A program made the translations under genes and the position numbers. A stretch of DNA of 64,000 nt from Burkholderiales bacterium Ga0077543 (GTDB taxonomy: Bacteria; Pseudomonadota; Gammaproteobacteria; Burkholderiales; Burkholderiaceae_C), in contig LNET01000105.1 of NCBI GenBank assembly GCA_001464055.1, positions 1 through 64,000 of the forward strand, written 5' to 3'. This document shows positions 8,575-18,070 of the stretch, in pieces; position 1 is the stretch's first letter; each line of letters opens with the position of its first letter. The notes under the pieces were generated by a model. The model worked only from the letters and a program-made list of their open reading frames with translations, ran no database searches and was not told the origin of the DNA.

Positions 8575-9741
8575 TCAGGCACTGTGCGGCAGCAGCCAGC
8601 CGCTGTCCAGCCAGTCCTGCACGAGTTCACGCGCTTCATCACTGAGGGAACTGCACTCACGTCGGCCAAGCTGCCGCGTATCGGCCAGTTGTCGCATCAG
8701 GCGGGCGTCGCGCCCGGCAGCGCGGAAGGACTCGCCGTTGATGAACACATGCCGGGTGTCGTAGGCCATGCGGCTGGCCGCAGCCAGTCGCACACCGTCT
8801 TCTGCCGTTGCCGATTCGGCCACGTTGAACCAGACCCGGGGCTTGGGCTCGGTCAGCACTTCGCCCAACGCGCGTTCCAGCGCATGCGGCTGGGCCAGCA
8901 AGCGGGCCACGGCCTGCCTGGCAAAGGCCTGCAGCGCCGGCGGCACCTGGCCGGGCGCTGTCGTCGCCGGCTGCGCGGGGTCGCGATACAGGCGCGGCCG
9001 CGCTGCCATGCCCTGCGCCTGTGCGTCGTCCTGCAGGTCGTCATGCGTGTCGGCCAGGCGCTGCAGAAGTTCGGCAGCAATGGCTGGCGCCGCGGGGGCC
9101 CTGAAGCCGACCGAGCAGGTCATGCAGTCCCCGCCCACGGCAACGCCGTCGTGGCCCCAGCCGGGAGGCAGGTAGAGCATGTCACCCGGCTCCAGCACCC
9201 AGTCGTGGAGAGGCTGGAACTCGGCCAGTATCTTCAGCGGCAGGCCGGGCAGCCAGGCCGCGCTGGCAGCGTCCAGGCACGGACCCACGCGCCAGCGCCG
9301 GCGGCCCTGCACCTGGATCAGGAAGACGTCGTAGGAATCCAGATGCGGACCGACGCCCCCGCCGTCGCTGGCCCAGGACGTCATCAGGTCGTCCAGACGG
9401 GCCTGTGGCACGAAGGCAAAGCGCGACAGCATCTCGTGGGCGGCACCCACGTGCAGGTCCAGCCCCTGCACCAGCAGCGTCCAGCCCGGCCGACCCACGG
9501 GTGGCAAGGCGCGCTTCGGCAAGGGACCATGCCGCACTTTCCACCGGCCCGACTGTTGTTCGACCAGCCGCGACTCCACGTCTTCAGCGCCCGCCAGGTC
9601 GAACAGGGCCCGGCGGTCCAGCGGTGGCTGCACCCCGGGCCAGGCCTGGCGCACCAGCAGCGGCTTCTTCTGCCAATGGCGGCGCATGAAAGCCGCCGGC
9701 GACAGGCCACCCAGCAAGGGCAGCGGAACGTTCACATCCAT
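8575..9741 (-). CDS. roxA: JmjC/cupin 2-oxoglutarate oxygenase, ribosomal protein hydroxylase family (RoxA/YcfD-like)
   Basis: 388 residues. The N-terminal cupin contains the iron triad His133-x-Asp135 (GPHLDSYDVF) and His197 (PPGWGHDGV), and a C-terminal winged-helix part follows, ending LVQDWLDSGWLLP. E. coli YcfD of this family hydroxylates an arginine of ribosomal protein L16 with iron and 2-oxoglutarate. The ATG at MDVNVPLPL was chosen because it aligns with the family start; an upstream in-frame start would overlap the divergent slyD. The gene symbol is by family, not by proof of substrate. Confidence 0.85.
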   Translation of the reverse strand: MDVNVPLPLLGGLSPAAFMRRHWQKKPLLVRQAWPGVQPPLDRRALFDLAGAEDVESRLVEQQSGRWKVRHGPLPKRALPPVGRPGWTLLVQGLDLHVGAAHEMLSRFAFVPQARLDDLMTSWASDGGGVGPHLDSYDVFLIQVQGRRRWRVGPCLDAASAAWLPGLPLKILAEFQPLHDWVLEPGDMLYLPPGWGHDGVAVGGDCMTCSVGFRAPAAPAIAAELLQRLADTHDDLQDDAQAQGMAARPRLYRDPAQPATTAPGQVPPALQAFARQAVARLLAQPHALERALGEVLTEPKPRVWFNVAESATAEDGVRLAAASRMAYDTRHVFINGESFRAAGRDARLMRQLADTRQLGRRECSSLSDEARELVQDWLDSGWLLPHSA

Positions 9742-9796
9742 GCCGCGGATTCTGGCGCAGCGGGCCGGCAGCGCCGGCCATGCGATGATTTCCGCC

Positions 9797-10324
9797 ATGC
9801 AGATCACTCCCCCCTGCGTCGTCAGCCTGACCTGGAGGCTGGACGACGGCCAGAACCGCCCCATCGACACCCTGAGCGACCCGGTGGAATTCTTCTACGG
9901 CGGCGACGACCTGCTGGCCAAGGTCGAGGAAGCCCTGGCCGGCCACGAAGTCGGCTCTGAACTCCAACTGCACCTGGAACCGGAAAACGCCTTCGGTGAC
10001 TACAAGCCCGAACTGGTGTGTTTCGAGGCCCGCAGCCTGTTCCCCGAGAAGCTGGAAACCGGCATGGCCTTCGAAGGCCTGCCCGAGGGCAGCGTCACGC
10101 CCGACATGCCCAAGGACGCGATCTATCTGGTGACCGAGATCTACCCCTCGCACGTGGTGCTGGACGGCAACCACCCGCTGGCCGGGATGTCGCTGCGCCT
10201 GCACATGAAGGTGGAAGACGTGCGTGAAGCCAGCGCCGACGAAATCGAGGCGCGCAGCGTGGCCGGTTCGGCCGTGGGTGTGCTGGGCAGCGGCCGGCCG
10301 GCAGTCGACCCCAGCCTGCACTGA
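9797..10324 (+). CDS. slyD: FKBP-type peptidyl-prolyl isomerase, SlyD-like
   Basis: Folding helper of 175 residues. It has the split FKBP core LTWRLDDGQNRPIDT and PVEFFYGGDDLL, the inserted-in-flap chaperone domain around LEPENAFGDYKPELVCFEAR, and the return strand HPLAGMSLRLHMKVEDVREA. The long His/Cys-rich metal-binding tail of E. coli SlyD is absent. Longer in-frame starts exist but overlap the roxA promoter region. The gene is divergent from roxA with 55 bp between them. Confidence 0.87.
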   Translation: MQITPPCVVSLTWRLDDGQNRPIDTLSDPVEFFYGGDDLLAKVEEALAGHEVGSELQLHLEPENAFGDYKPELVCFEARSLFPEKLETGMAFEGLPEGSVTPDMPKDAIYLVTEIYPSHVVLDGNHPLAGMSLRLHMKVEDVREASADEIEARSVAGSAVGVLGSGRPAVDPSLH

Positions 10325-10330
10325 ACCCGG

Positions 10331-10780
10331 CTAGCGCACCCCGGTCGAGCCGAAGCCCCCTTCGCCGCGGTGGCTGGCGTCGAAAGAATCGACGCGCCTG
10401 AATGCGGCCTGCACCACCGGCACGATGACCATCTGCGCCACGCGTTCCAGGGGCTGGATGGTGAAGTCGGCGCTGCCGCGGTTCCATAGGCTCACCATCA
10501 GCGGGCCCTGGTAGTCGCTGTCGATCAAGCCGACCAAGTTGCCCAGCACGATGCCGTGCCTGTGGCCCAGGCCGGAACGCGGCAGCAGCACTGCTGCCAG
10601 GCCAGGGTCGGCGATGTGCACCGCCAGACCGGTGGCCACGAGCGCACACGCGCCGGGGACCAGCACCAGCGGTGCGTCCAGGCAGGCCCGCAGGTCCAGC
10701 CCGGCGCTGCCCGGCGTGGCGTAGGCCGGCAGGTGCTCGGCCATGCGGGCGTCCAACACCTTCACGTCGATAACGGTCAT
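10331..10780 (-). CDS. dut: Deoxyuridine 5'-triphosphate nucleotidohydrolase (dUTPase)
   Basis: Hydrolyses dUTP to dUMP, keeping uracil out of DNA and supplying thymidylate synthesis. 149 residues, homotrimer type. All five motifs can be seen: [10 protein letters not shown] (1), [11 protein letters not shown] (2), [11 protein letters not shown] with its catalytic Asp (3), [10 protein letters not shown] (4) and the C-terminal arm [11 protein letters not shown] (5). Its start codon overlaps the coaBC stop by four bases, in the common coaBC-dut order. Confidence 0.96.
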   Translation of the reverse strand: MTVIDVKVLDARMAEHLPAYATPGSAGLDLRACLDAPLVLVPGACALVATGLAVHIADPGLAAVLLPRSGLGHRHGIVLGNLVGLIDSDYQGPLMVSLWNRGSADFTIQPLERVAQMVIVPVVQAAFRRVDSFDASHRGEGGFGSTGVR

Positions 10781-12015
10781 TTTGCGGTCTCTGTGCCTGT
10801 GGCCATGCGTGTGGCGATCTCGGCCACCAGCTGCCGTGCCAGCGTCAGCTTGTCGGCGGGTGGCAGGGGGTGATCACCGGTCGCGTCGACCAGCAGCAGG
10901 CTGTTGTCATCGCGCCCGAAAGTGGCCGGACCCAGGTTGCCCACCACCAGCGGCACGCCCTTGCGCACCAGCTTGGCGCGGGCGTGGGCGGCCAGGTTCT
11001 CGCTTTCCGCGGCAAAACCCACACACCAAGGGCGCTGCGCCAGGGGCAAGGCGGCCACGGCGGCCAGGATGTCGGGGTTCTCGACCAGGGCCAGCTGGGG
11101 CGCCGCGCTGCCGGCGCCTTGCTTCTTGATCTTCTGCGCCTGGGTGCCGGCCGGGCGCCAGTCGGCCACGGCGGCGGTGGCCACGAAGATGTCGTGCGAG
11201 ATGGCGCGGGGCAATACCGCGTCGAACATCTGCTGCGCGGTCTGCACGTCGATGCGCACCACGCCCGCAGGCGTGGGCAGGTGCACCGGGCCGGCGACCA
11301 GCGTGACACGGGCGCCGGCTTCAGCCGCCGCGCGGGCCACCGCGAAGCCCATCTTGCCGCTGGAGTGGTTGGTGATGCCGCGCACCGGGTCGATGGGCTC
11401 GAAGGTCGGCCCGGCCGTCACCAGCACCGTGCGGCCAGCCAGATGCTTGGGCTGGAAGAAGGCCGCCAGGGCGTCACGCAATTCGGCAGCTTCGAGCATG
11501 CGGCCGTCGCCGGTTTCGCCGCAGGCCTGGCTGCCCGTGCCCGGGCCCAGCACGGTGGCGCCGTCGGCCCGCACCTGTGCCAGGTTGCGCTGCGTGGCCG
11601 GGTGCGCCCACATCTCGCGGTTCATGGCCGGGGCCAGCAACAGCGGGCAACGCTCGATGGGCCGCGCCAGGCACAGCAGGGCCAGCAGCTCGCCTGCCCG
11701 GCCCTGCGCCAGCTGGGCGATGAAGTCGGCGCTGGCGGGCGCGACGAGAATGGCGTCGGCTTCACGTGAAAGGTCGATGTGGGCCATGCCCGCGGGCGGC
11801 GCGGGGTCCCACTGGCTGTCGAACACCGGCCGGCCGGACACCGCCTGCATGGTGGCGCGGGTGATGAAGTGGCCGGCGGCTTCGGTCATCACCACCTGCA
11901 CCGTGGCGCCAGCCCGCACCAGTTCACGGGTGAGTTCGGCGGCCTTGTAGCAGGCCACGCCGCCGGACAGGCCCAGCACGATGTGGCGGCCGGCAAGAAG
12001 GGGTGGATTCGACAT
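10777..12015 (-). CDS. coaBC: Bifunctional phosphopantothenoylcysteine decarboxylase / phosphopantothenate-cysteine ligase
   Basis: Carries out two consecutive steps of coenzyme A synthesis. 412 residues. The N-terminal CoaC flavoprotein half has [14 protein letters not shown], the active-site histidine in [12 protein letters not shown], the PAMN motif and the catalytic cysteine in [13 protein letters not shown]. The CoaB half (from about residue 190) has [20 protein letters not shown] and [12 protein letters not shown]. It overlaps dut by ATGA. The CoA pathway gene coaD is about 24 kb away in the same window. Confidence 0.96.
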   Translation of the reverse strand: MSNPPLLAGRHIVLGLSGGVACYKAAELTRELVRAGATVQVVMTEAAGHFITRATMQAVSGRPVFDSQWDPAPPAGMAHIDLSREADAILVAPASADFIAQLAQGRAGELLALLCLARPIERCPLLLAPAMNREMWAHPATQRNLAQVRADGATVLGPGTGSQACGETGDGRMLEAAELRDALAAFFQPKHLAGRTVLVTAGPTFEPIDPVRGITNHSSGKMGFAVARAAAEAGARVTLVAGPVHLPTPAGVVRIDVQTAQQMFDAVLPRAISHDIFVATAAVADWRPAGTQAQKIKKQGAGSAAPQLALVENPDILAAVAALPLAQRPWCVGFAAESENLAAHARAKLVRKGVPLVVGNLGPATFGRDDNSLLLVDATGDHPLPPADKLTLARQLVAEIATRMATGTETAK

Positions 12016-12060
12016 GCCGGGGACTCTAGCAGCGCCCTACCCCGATGCCGCGGGCTGCTG

Positions 12061-12843
12061 TCAGGCCGCCGCGCCGTGGCACTTCTTGAACTTCTTGCCG
12101 CTGCCGCAAGAGCACGGGTCGTTGCGTCCGGGTGCCTTCTCGACGCGCCGCGTCTGCGGCCGAGGCGCGTGGTCCACCCAGAACAGGCGCAGGTCCTGCA
12201 CGGCATAGCAGGCCTGCACGATCAGGTCGTCCCGGGTCGGCGTTTCGCCGGCGGGGAAGACGGTGGCGATGTGTGCAGCCAGGGCGGGGTCGGCCTCGGG
12301 CAGCAACAGGGCTTCGATCTGCGCCCAGAGTTCGGCGTGCAGGGCCAGCACCTCCTCGTCACCCTGCGGCGCCTGCCACAGGTGCGGGAAAGCCTGCGCC
12401 GCGTGCACGAAGCCCGAAGCCCAGAGCGCGCCGGTGACCAGCGAAGCGGCTTCCTCGGCGCTGGCGCCCGATTCGGCCACCGCCTGCGCGCGGGCTTCAT
12501 CGGTCCACTCGCTCATCAGCGGGTACAAGCGCAGTTGGTCGGGTGCGTCCATCAGCGCTTCGGGGTCGAGCTGATCACGCAGCACCGACAGGCGCGTCTG
12601 CAGGGCGCGCAGCGCCGCGGCATGTGCAGACGGGTCGGAAAACGCGCGGTCGAACGCGTCGTCACACAGCGCCAAGAGCCAGTCCTCGGTGGGCGGCAAT
12701 TGCGGCCCGGCGGCCAGCGCCGTGAGGAAGCCGTCGACGCTTTCGAAGTTCAGGTTCGCGTCGAAGCCTTCCAGGCTCAGGCAGGTGTCGTCGAAGGCGC
12801 GCAGTTCGGCATTGTTGTTCTGGCGGACGGTGGGCAGGCGCAT
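12061..12843 (-). CDS. YecA/UPF0149 family protein with C-terminal SEC-C zinc motif
   Basis: 260 residues. The N-terminal all-helical UPF0149/YecA-like domain ([22 protein letters not shown] onward) is followed by the SEC-C zinc finger [19 protein letters not shown] (Cys-x-Cys-x8-Cys-His) at the very C-terminus. Such SEC-C tails bind zinc and occur in SecA and in many uncharacterised proteins. Biological role unknown. It lies between coaBC and a GNAT gene, all on the minus strand. Confidence 0.85.
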   Translation of the reverse strand: MRLPTVRQNNNAELRAFDDTCLSLEGFDANLNFESVDGFLTALAAGPQLPPTEDWLLALCDDAFDRAFSDPSAHAAALRALQTRLSVLRDQLDPEALMDAPDQLRLYPLMSEWTDEARAQAVAESGASAEEAASLVTGALWASGFVHAAQAFPHLWQAPQGDEEVLALHAELWAQIEALLLPEADPALAAHIATVFPAGETPTRDDLIVQACYAVQDLRLFWVDHAPRPQTRRVEKAPGRNDPCSCGSGKKFKKCHGAAA

Positions 12844-12867
12844 CGGGTTCGGGCTTTCTCGGGCGAT

Positions 12868-13401
12868 TCAGGTCGGGCCCCAGCCCACCGTGGGGGGCTG
12901 CGGGTGCAGGCGCGCCATGGCCAGCACGTCGGCAAACTGGCCACGGCGCAGGGCATAGGCGCGGTGGGTGCCTTCGATGCGGAAACCAAAGCGCTGGTAC
13001 AGCGCGATGGCCGCCGCGTTGTCGGTGAACACCGTGAGTTCGATGCGCAGGATCTGCGCCCAATTGTCGGCGTAGTCACACAAGGTGCGCATGAGTTCGG
13101 TGCCGACACCCCGGCGCTGCGCGGCCACGGCCACGCTGATGCCCAGCATGGCGCAGTGCCGTCGGCGCAGCCGTTCCTGGGGGTGCAGGCCGGCACTGCC
13201 CACCACCCGGCCGTCAAGAACCGCCACCACGTGCAAATGGTCGGGGCCTGCCGGGCTGGCCAGGCGTTGCCGCCAGGATTCCGTGCCCGGAAGCGGCAGT
13301 TGCATGAGGTTGCCGAAGACCTCGGGATCGCTCATCAGGCGCACGAAGTCGGCGGCATCGTCCGGGCCGGCGCGGCGCACTTCAATCGGGGCTGGGCTCA
13401 T
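12868..13401 (-). CDS. GNAT family N-acetyltransferase
   Basis: 177 residues beginning MSPAPIEVRRAGPDDAADFV. The acetyl-CoA pyrophosphate loop VAVAAQRRGVGTELMRTLCDYA (Q/R-x-x-G-x-G) is intact, followed by the typical NAAAIALYQRFGFRIEGTHR ending. It resembles YhhY/PhnO-type acetyltransferases that modify amino groups of small molecules, but the substrate is unknown. The open frame continues upstream without a better start. Its stop is 24 bp upstream of the YecA-like gene start, so the two may be in one transcript. Confidence 0.85.
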   Translation of the reverse strand: MSPAPIEVRRAGPDDAADFVRLMSDPEVFGNLMQLPLPGTESWRQRLASPAGPDHLHVVAVLDGRVVGSAGLHPQERLRRRHCAMLGISVAVAAQRRGVGTELMRTLCDYADNWAQILRIELTVFTDNAAAIALYQRFGFRIEGTHRAYALRRGQFADVLAMARLHPQPPTVGWGPT

Positions 13402-13681
13402 GGCGGAAGGGTCGCTGGCGGCGGGCGGCGGGGCAAGCTGTGAATTTTCCCATGTCGCCTTCCCCCCAGCGGCGGGGGGCGGTGTGACTTCGAGACAACA
13501 AACGCGCGCGCCTCTGCGCCGCTGGCACGGAAGTCGCGTTACTGTCATCGAATTGGCATCGTCCGGCGGCATCGTCGCAGGGCGTGCCAATGGCTTTTTC
13601 GGCCACGTGCGCCTTGATTTCGATCCCAGACGGCCACTTTTGGTGCCGTCCGCCCCAGAACCCACGAAGGAAACAATCCCG

Positions 13682-16600
13682 ATGAATCACCCAAGCTGGA
13701 TGGGCTTTTCGCGAACCGCTGTCGCCGTTGCCGTGGCCGTCGTCGCCGCTGCACCGGTGCTGGCGCAGAACACCACGGCCAGCCTTGGCGGCCGCGTCCT
13801 TGCGGCCAATGGCAGCCCGGTGGCCGGCGCCACCGTGACGATCCTGCACGTCGAGTCGGGTTCCACCAACACCGTCACCACCGACGAGCAAGGGCGCTAC
13901 GCGGCACGCGGCCTTCGCGTCGGTGGCCCGTTCACGGTCACCTTCACCAAGGACGGCTTGACCGACAGGCGTGAAGGCCTGTTCCTGGCCCTGGCCGAAG
14001 CCGGCTCGCTCGACGCCCGCCTGGCCCCGGCCTCGCAGACCATCGTCGTCACCGGCCGCGGTGCCAATGATCGCTTCAACAGCAGCAGCATGGGTGCGGG
14101 CACGAACATCGGTGCGCGCGAGCTGAACACCCTGGCTTCGATCCAGCGCAGCCTGCAGGACTACGCCCGCACCGACCCGCGTCTGGCACAGACCGACAAG
14201 GAACGCGGAGAGATCTCCGCCGCCGGTCAGAACACGCGCTTCAACAGCATCACCATCGACGGCGTCACGATCAACGACACCTTCGGCCTGGAAGCCAACA
14301 ACCTGCCGACCATCAAGCAGCCGATCTCGATCGACGCGATCCAGTCGGTGCAGGTGAACCTGTCGAACTACGACGTCACGCAAAAGGGCTACACCGGCGC
14401 CAACATCAACGCCGTGACCAAGAGCGGCACGAACGAATTCAAGGGCAGCCTCTACTACGTCTGGCGCGACGACGGCCTGGTGGGCAAACGATTCAACCGC
14501 ACCACCGGCGCCTACTTCGACGCACCGAAATTTGAAGAAAACACCACCGGCTTCACCCTTGGCGGGCCGATCATCAAGGACAAGCTCTTCTTTTTCGGCA
14601 GCTACGAGGAATTCAAGAGTTCACGCAGCAGCCCAGACTTCGGGCCCATCGGCGCGCCCAACACCAACGTCGGCATCAGCCAGTCGGCCATCGACCAGGC
14701 CATCAACATTGCGCGCAGCACCTGGGGTTTCGACGCCGGCGCGTCCACCGTGCCGCAGGGGCTGGAGGTCTCGGTCAAGGACACGACGCTGAAGTTCGAC
14801 TGGAATATCAGCGACAGCCACCGTGCCAACCTGCGCTACAACAAGACCGAGCAGACTGAGCCGCTGATCGTCGGCTTCTCGGCCACGGGTCTGTCACTCA
14901 GCAGCTGGTGGTACAACCAAGCCAAGACCACCGAAAACGTCGTGGCCCAGTGGTTCGCCGACTGGACACCCGACCTCAGCACCGAGTTGAAGGTGTCCAG
15001 ACGCGACTACAACAGCGAACCGACACCGGTCAACGGCACGCGCCTGCCCGCCATCGGCCTGCGCTTTTCGGGCCCTGCGGAGGGTGCTGCATTCAACGCC
15101 AACAACCGCTTCCTGAATCTGGGCACAGAGCTCAGCCGACACTTCAACGTGCTGGCCACGGAGACCACCGACATCTATGCGGGGGCCACGTGGAACCTGG
15201 GCAAACATGAACTGAAGTTCGGCGTGGACTACGCCAACAACGACGTCTACAACGCCTTCCTGCAAAACGTCAACGGCAACTACACCTTCGGTTGCGAACC
15301 TGGCGCTTACTCGTTTGGCACGGTCACGGCTTGCCCGACCAACACCGCCGCGGGCACCTTCACGCCCACTGGCGGCGGTTCTGCGCAAAGCATGACCGCC
15401 GCCCAGCGCGAATTGACGGTGCTGGAGAACTTCCGCCGCGGCCTGCCTTCGGCCTACACCGTGCAGCTGCCGCTGGCCGGCCGCACGCTGAACGACGCCG
15501 TGGCCACTTGGAGCTACGCCAACACCGGCCTGTTCCTGCAGGACACCTTCAAGGTGAACGAGAGCCTCAACGTCATGCTGGGCCTGCGTGTCGACATGTC
15601 CGACGTGCCTGAACGGCCGCTGTTCAACGCCGCTGCCGCTGCACCCACCGTGGCGGGCAGCGTCACGGGCAACACCGTCGTGCGCAACAGCGGTGGCTTC
15701 GGCATCCGCAACGACGAAACGCTGGACGGCATCAACCTCGTACAGCCGCGCGTGGGCTTCAACTGGAACCTGGGCACTGCGGAAAGCCGTCGTCAACTGC
15801 GCGGCGGCTTCGGCCTATTCCAGGGTGCTGCCGCCAACGTGTGGCTGAGCAACCCGTTCAGCAACACCGGCATGGCCGTCGGCACCTACACCTGCACCTC
15901 GTTCACCAACTGCCGCACCGCCAACGGCGGAAACCAGGTCGTGTTCAACCCCAACCCGGGTTCGCAACCCGCTCTGGCGGGCACGCCGCCAGCGCCGAAC
16001 ATCGACTTCATCTCGGGCGACCTCGAACAGCCCTCGGTGTGGAAGATGAACCTGGCCTTCGACGCCGAGTTGCCTGAGCTTCCGGTGCTGGGCCGCGTGA
16101 CGGTGGGCGCAGAGTGGCTGCGCATCGAAGCTGAATCGGCCATCTACTACCAACAGCTGAACCTGGGCGAAGCCACCCGGCGCGGCCCAGATGGCCGCCG
16201 CCTGTTCTACACGCCGCAAACCTACAACCCGGCCTGCTGGACCGGTGCCACCTTCAGCACGACGGGCGCCTGTGCCGGCTCGCGCAACCGCGCGCTGAGC
16301 AACCCCAACTTCAACAACGCCCTGCTGGCACTGAAGACGGACAAGGGCTACAGCGATGCCGTCACCTTGTCGATCAGCCGGCCGGCTGTCGGGGGCTTCG
16401 GATGGAGCCTGGCCTACACGAAGACGAACGCGAAGGAAGTCAGCCCGCTGACCTCGTCGACCTCGAACTCGAACTGGAACGGCAAGAACAGCTTCGATCC
16501 CAACGAAGAGGAACTGCAGAACTCCAACTACCTGATCAAGGACCGCGTCAGCGCCAGCCTGACCTGGAACAAGGCGTTCATTGCCAACTACCGCACCTCG

Positions 16601-17131
16601 GTCGGTGTGTTCTACGAAGGCCGTCGCGGCAAGCCTTACAGCTGGACCTACATCAACGACATGAACGGCGACGCCATCGGCGGCAACGACCTGATGTACA
16701 TCCCTTCGCGCCCCGGCTCGGGCGAAGTCGTGTTCCGGGGTGGTGCTGCAGAAGAAGCACGCTTCTGGCAAATCGTCGACGGCAACCAGGCGCTCACCGC
16801 TGCCCGCGGCACCATCGTCGGCCGCAACAACAGCTTCGCGCCCTGGGTGAACAACTTCGACGTGCGATTCAGCCAGGAACTGCCGGGCTTCATGAAGGGC
16901 CACAAGACGACCTTCGTGCTCGACGTGCTGAACTTCGGCAACCTGCTGAACAAGCGTTGGGGCCGCATCGACGAGATCGGCTTCCCGTCGAACCGCAGCT
17001 TCGTGAACTTCAACGGCCTGGACAATGGTCGCTACGTCTACAGCCTGGGTTCGCTGGAAGACTTCAACACGCGCCAGACCGCAGGCGAATCGCAGTGGGC
17101 GGTGCAGGCCACGCTGCGCTACGAGTTCTGA
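13682..17131 (+). CDS. Large TonB-dependent receptor, Oar-like, with CarboxypepD-regulatory N-domain
   Basis: 1149 residues with a signal peptide cut after APVLA-Q. An N-terminal immunoglobulin-like carboxypeptidase-regulatory domain (LGGRVLAANGSPVAGATV, residues 33-115) is followed by the TonB-box-like SQTIVVTGR, a plug (about 125-260, ITIDGVTINDTFG and VTKSGTNEFKG) and a long outer-membrane beta-barrel ending in aromatic Phe (LRYEF). This layout is that of OmpA-related Oar receptors of Myxococcus and relatives. The ligand is unknown; the barrel carries several Cys pairs in loops. Shine-Dalgarno AAGGAAA precedes the ATG. The gene stands alone and ends at a terminator. Confidence 0.88.
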   Translation: MNHPSWMGFSRTAVAVAVAVVAAAPVLAQNTTASLGGRVLAANGSPVAGATVTILHVESGSTNTVTTDEQGRYAARGLRVGGPFTVTFTKDGLTDRREGLFLALAEAGSLDARLAPASQTIVVTGRGANDRFNSSSMGAGTNIGARELNTLASIQRSLQDYARTDPRLAQTDKERGEISAAGQNTRFNSITIDGVTINDTFGLEANNLPTIKQPISIDAIQSVQVNLSNYDVTQKGYTGANINAVTKSGTNEFKGSLYYVWRDDGLVGKRFNRTTGAYFDAPKFEENTTGFTLGGPIIKDKLFFFGSYEEFKSSRSSPDFGPIGAPNTNVGISQSAIDQAINIARSTWGFDAGASTVPQGLEVSVKDTTLKFDWNISDSHRANLRYNKTEQTEPLIVGFSATGLSLSSWWYNQAKTTENVVAQWFADWTPDLSTELKVSRRDYNSEPTPVNGTRLPAIGLRFSGPAEGAAFNANNRFLNLGTELSRHFNVLATETTDIYAGATWNLGKHELKFGVDYANNDVYNAFLQNVNGNYTFGCEPGAYSFGTVTACPTNTAAGTFTPTGGGSAQSMTAAQRELTVLENFRRGLPSAYTVQLPLAGRTLNDAVATWSYANTGLFLQDTFKVNESLNVMLGLRVDMSDVPERPLFNAAAAAPTVAGSVTGNTVVRNSGGFGIRNDETLDGINLVQPRVGFNWNLGTAESRRQLRGGFGLFQGAAANVWLSNPFSNTGMAVGTYTCTSFTNCRTANGGNQVVFNPNPGSQPALAGTPPAPNIDFISGDLEQPSVWKMNLAFDAELPELPVLGRVTVGAEWLRIEAESAIYYQQLNLGEATRRGPDGRRLFYTPQTYNPACWTGATFSTTGACAGSRNRALSNPNFNNALLALKTDKGYSDAVTLSISRPAVGGFGWSLAYTKTNAKEVSPLTSSTSNSNWNGKNSFDPNEEELQNSNYLIKDRVSASLTWNKAFIANYRTSVGVFYEGRRGKPYSWTYINDMNGDAIGGNDLMYIPSRPGSGEVVFRGGAAEEARFWQIVDGNQALTAARGTIVGRNNSFAPWVNNFDVRFSQELPGFMKGHKTTFVLDVLNFGNLLNKRWGRIDEIGFPSNRSFVNFNGLDNGRYVYSLGSLEDFNTRQTAGESQWAVQATLRYEF

Positions 17132-17168
17132 CCGCGATTGCGCGACTTCGCGAATCCGCAAGATGTCT

Positions 17169-17190
17169 AAAGGGGCCTTCGGGCCCCTTT
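17169..17190 (+). terminator. Rho-independent terminator after the TonB-dependent receptor
   Basis: A nine-bp perfect stem AAAGGGGCC/GGCCCCTTT closed by a UUCG tetraloop, 37 bp after the receptor stop. The T tract is short, but the UUCG-closed stem is typical. Confidence 0.85.
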
Positions 17191-17413
17191 CTCATTGCTG
17201 CGCGCGACGGTCTCATCTCCGACGACCGGGGCCACGGACGCCCACCACGCTGGCAGCCTGAGCGCGTACCCGTCATCACGGTCAAGCTGGCCCGCCGTGT
17301 CCAACCGCGAACGAGCGCCTTTGCACCCGCCTGCGGCGCGCCATGACGTACGACGATGTGCGCAGTCTCCCGCGCCAGTTGGCTCGCCGCCTGGTCCAGC
17401 CCGGGCCGGGCCC

Positions 17414-18049
17414 TCAAACCATCTGGTGCCGGATCGTCCAGGCCACCAGTTCGGCCGCGTTGCGCAGACCCAGCTTGCGCGCGATGTTCTCGCGGTGCTT
17501 GCGCACCGTGTGCTCGCTGATGCCCAGCTCCAGGCCGATGTGCTTGCTGGAATGCCCGCGGCCCACGCGCATGGCGATGTCCTGTTCGCGCGCCGTCAGA
17601 GCTTCGAGCTCGATGCCTTCGCGCGGGGTGCTCTCGAACACGCCGGCCAGTTCGGGGCTGACATGCCAGCCGCCAGCAGCCACGGTCAGCAGCGCGCCCA
17701 GCAGGGCCTCGGCGTCGTCGGTCTTCAGCAGATAGCCCTGGGCGCCGAGCGCCAGCGCCGCGCGCACCGAGGCCGGGTCCTGCCGCGCCGTGACCACGAG
17801 CACGCGCGTGGGCAGTTGCTCGCGTGCCAGGGCCTGCATCACTTCCAGCCCGTCCAGCCGGGGCAGGCCCAGGTCCAGCACCAGCACCTGCGGCCGGCGC
17901 GCGCGCACCAGGGCCAGCGCAGCCTCGCCGTCGGCCGCTTCACCGGCCCAGCGCAGGCGCGGGTGGCGCGACAGCATCAAGCGCAGCCCGGCACGCACCA
18001 GGGCATGGTCTTCGGCCACGACAATGTTGATCGCGCTCTGCTCGTCCAT
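17414..18049 (-). CDS. LuxR/NarL-type response regulator
   Basis: 211 residues: receiver domain (acidic pair Asp14 in VAEDHALVRAG, phospho-acceptor Asp59 in VLVLDLGLPRLDG, Lys109 in YLLKTD) and a C-terminal LuxR helix-turn-helix (LTAREQDIAMRVGRGHSSK, then ISEHTVRKHRENIARKLGL). ATG at 18049 is used; another in-frame ATG 12 bp upstream gives 215 residues. The kinase gene starts on the other strand only 9-21 bp away, so the two almost certainly form a pair. Targets cannot be read from the sequence. Confidence 0.9.
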   Translation of the reverse strand: MDEQSAINIVVAEDHALVRAGLRLMLSRHPRLRWAGEAADGEAALALVRARRPQVLVLDLGLPRLDGLEVMQALAREQLPTRVLVVTARQDPASVRAALALGAQGYLLKTDDAEALLGALLTVAAGGWHVSPELAGVFESTPREGIELEALTAREQDIAMRVGRGHSSKHIGLELGISEHTVRKHRENIARKLGLRNAAELVAWTIRHQMV

Positions 18050-18070
18050 CAAGTCCAACATAGCACGACC

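Noticed and set aside
13402-13681. Longer N-terminus of the GNAT (12.9 kb) reaching into this gap
   Set aside because: The extension is Arg/Pro-rich and non-homologous; the ATG at 13401 aligns with GNAT starts.
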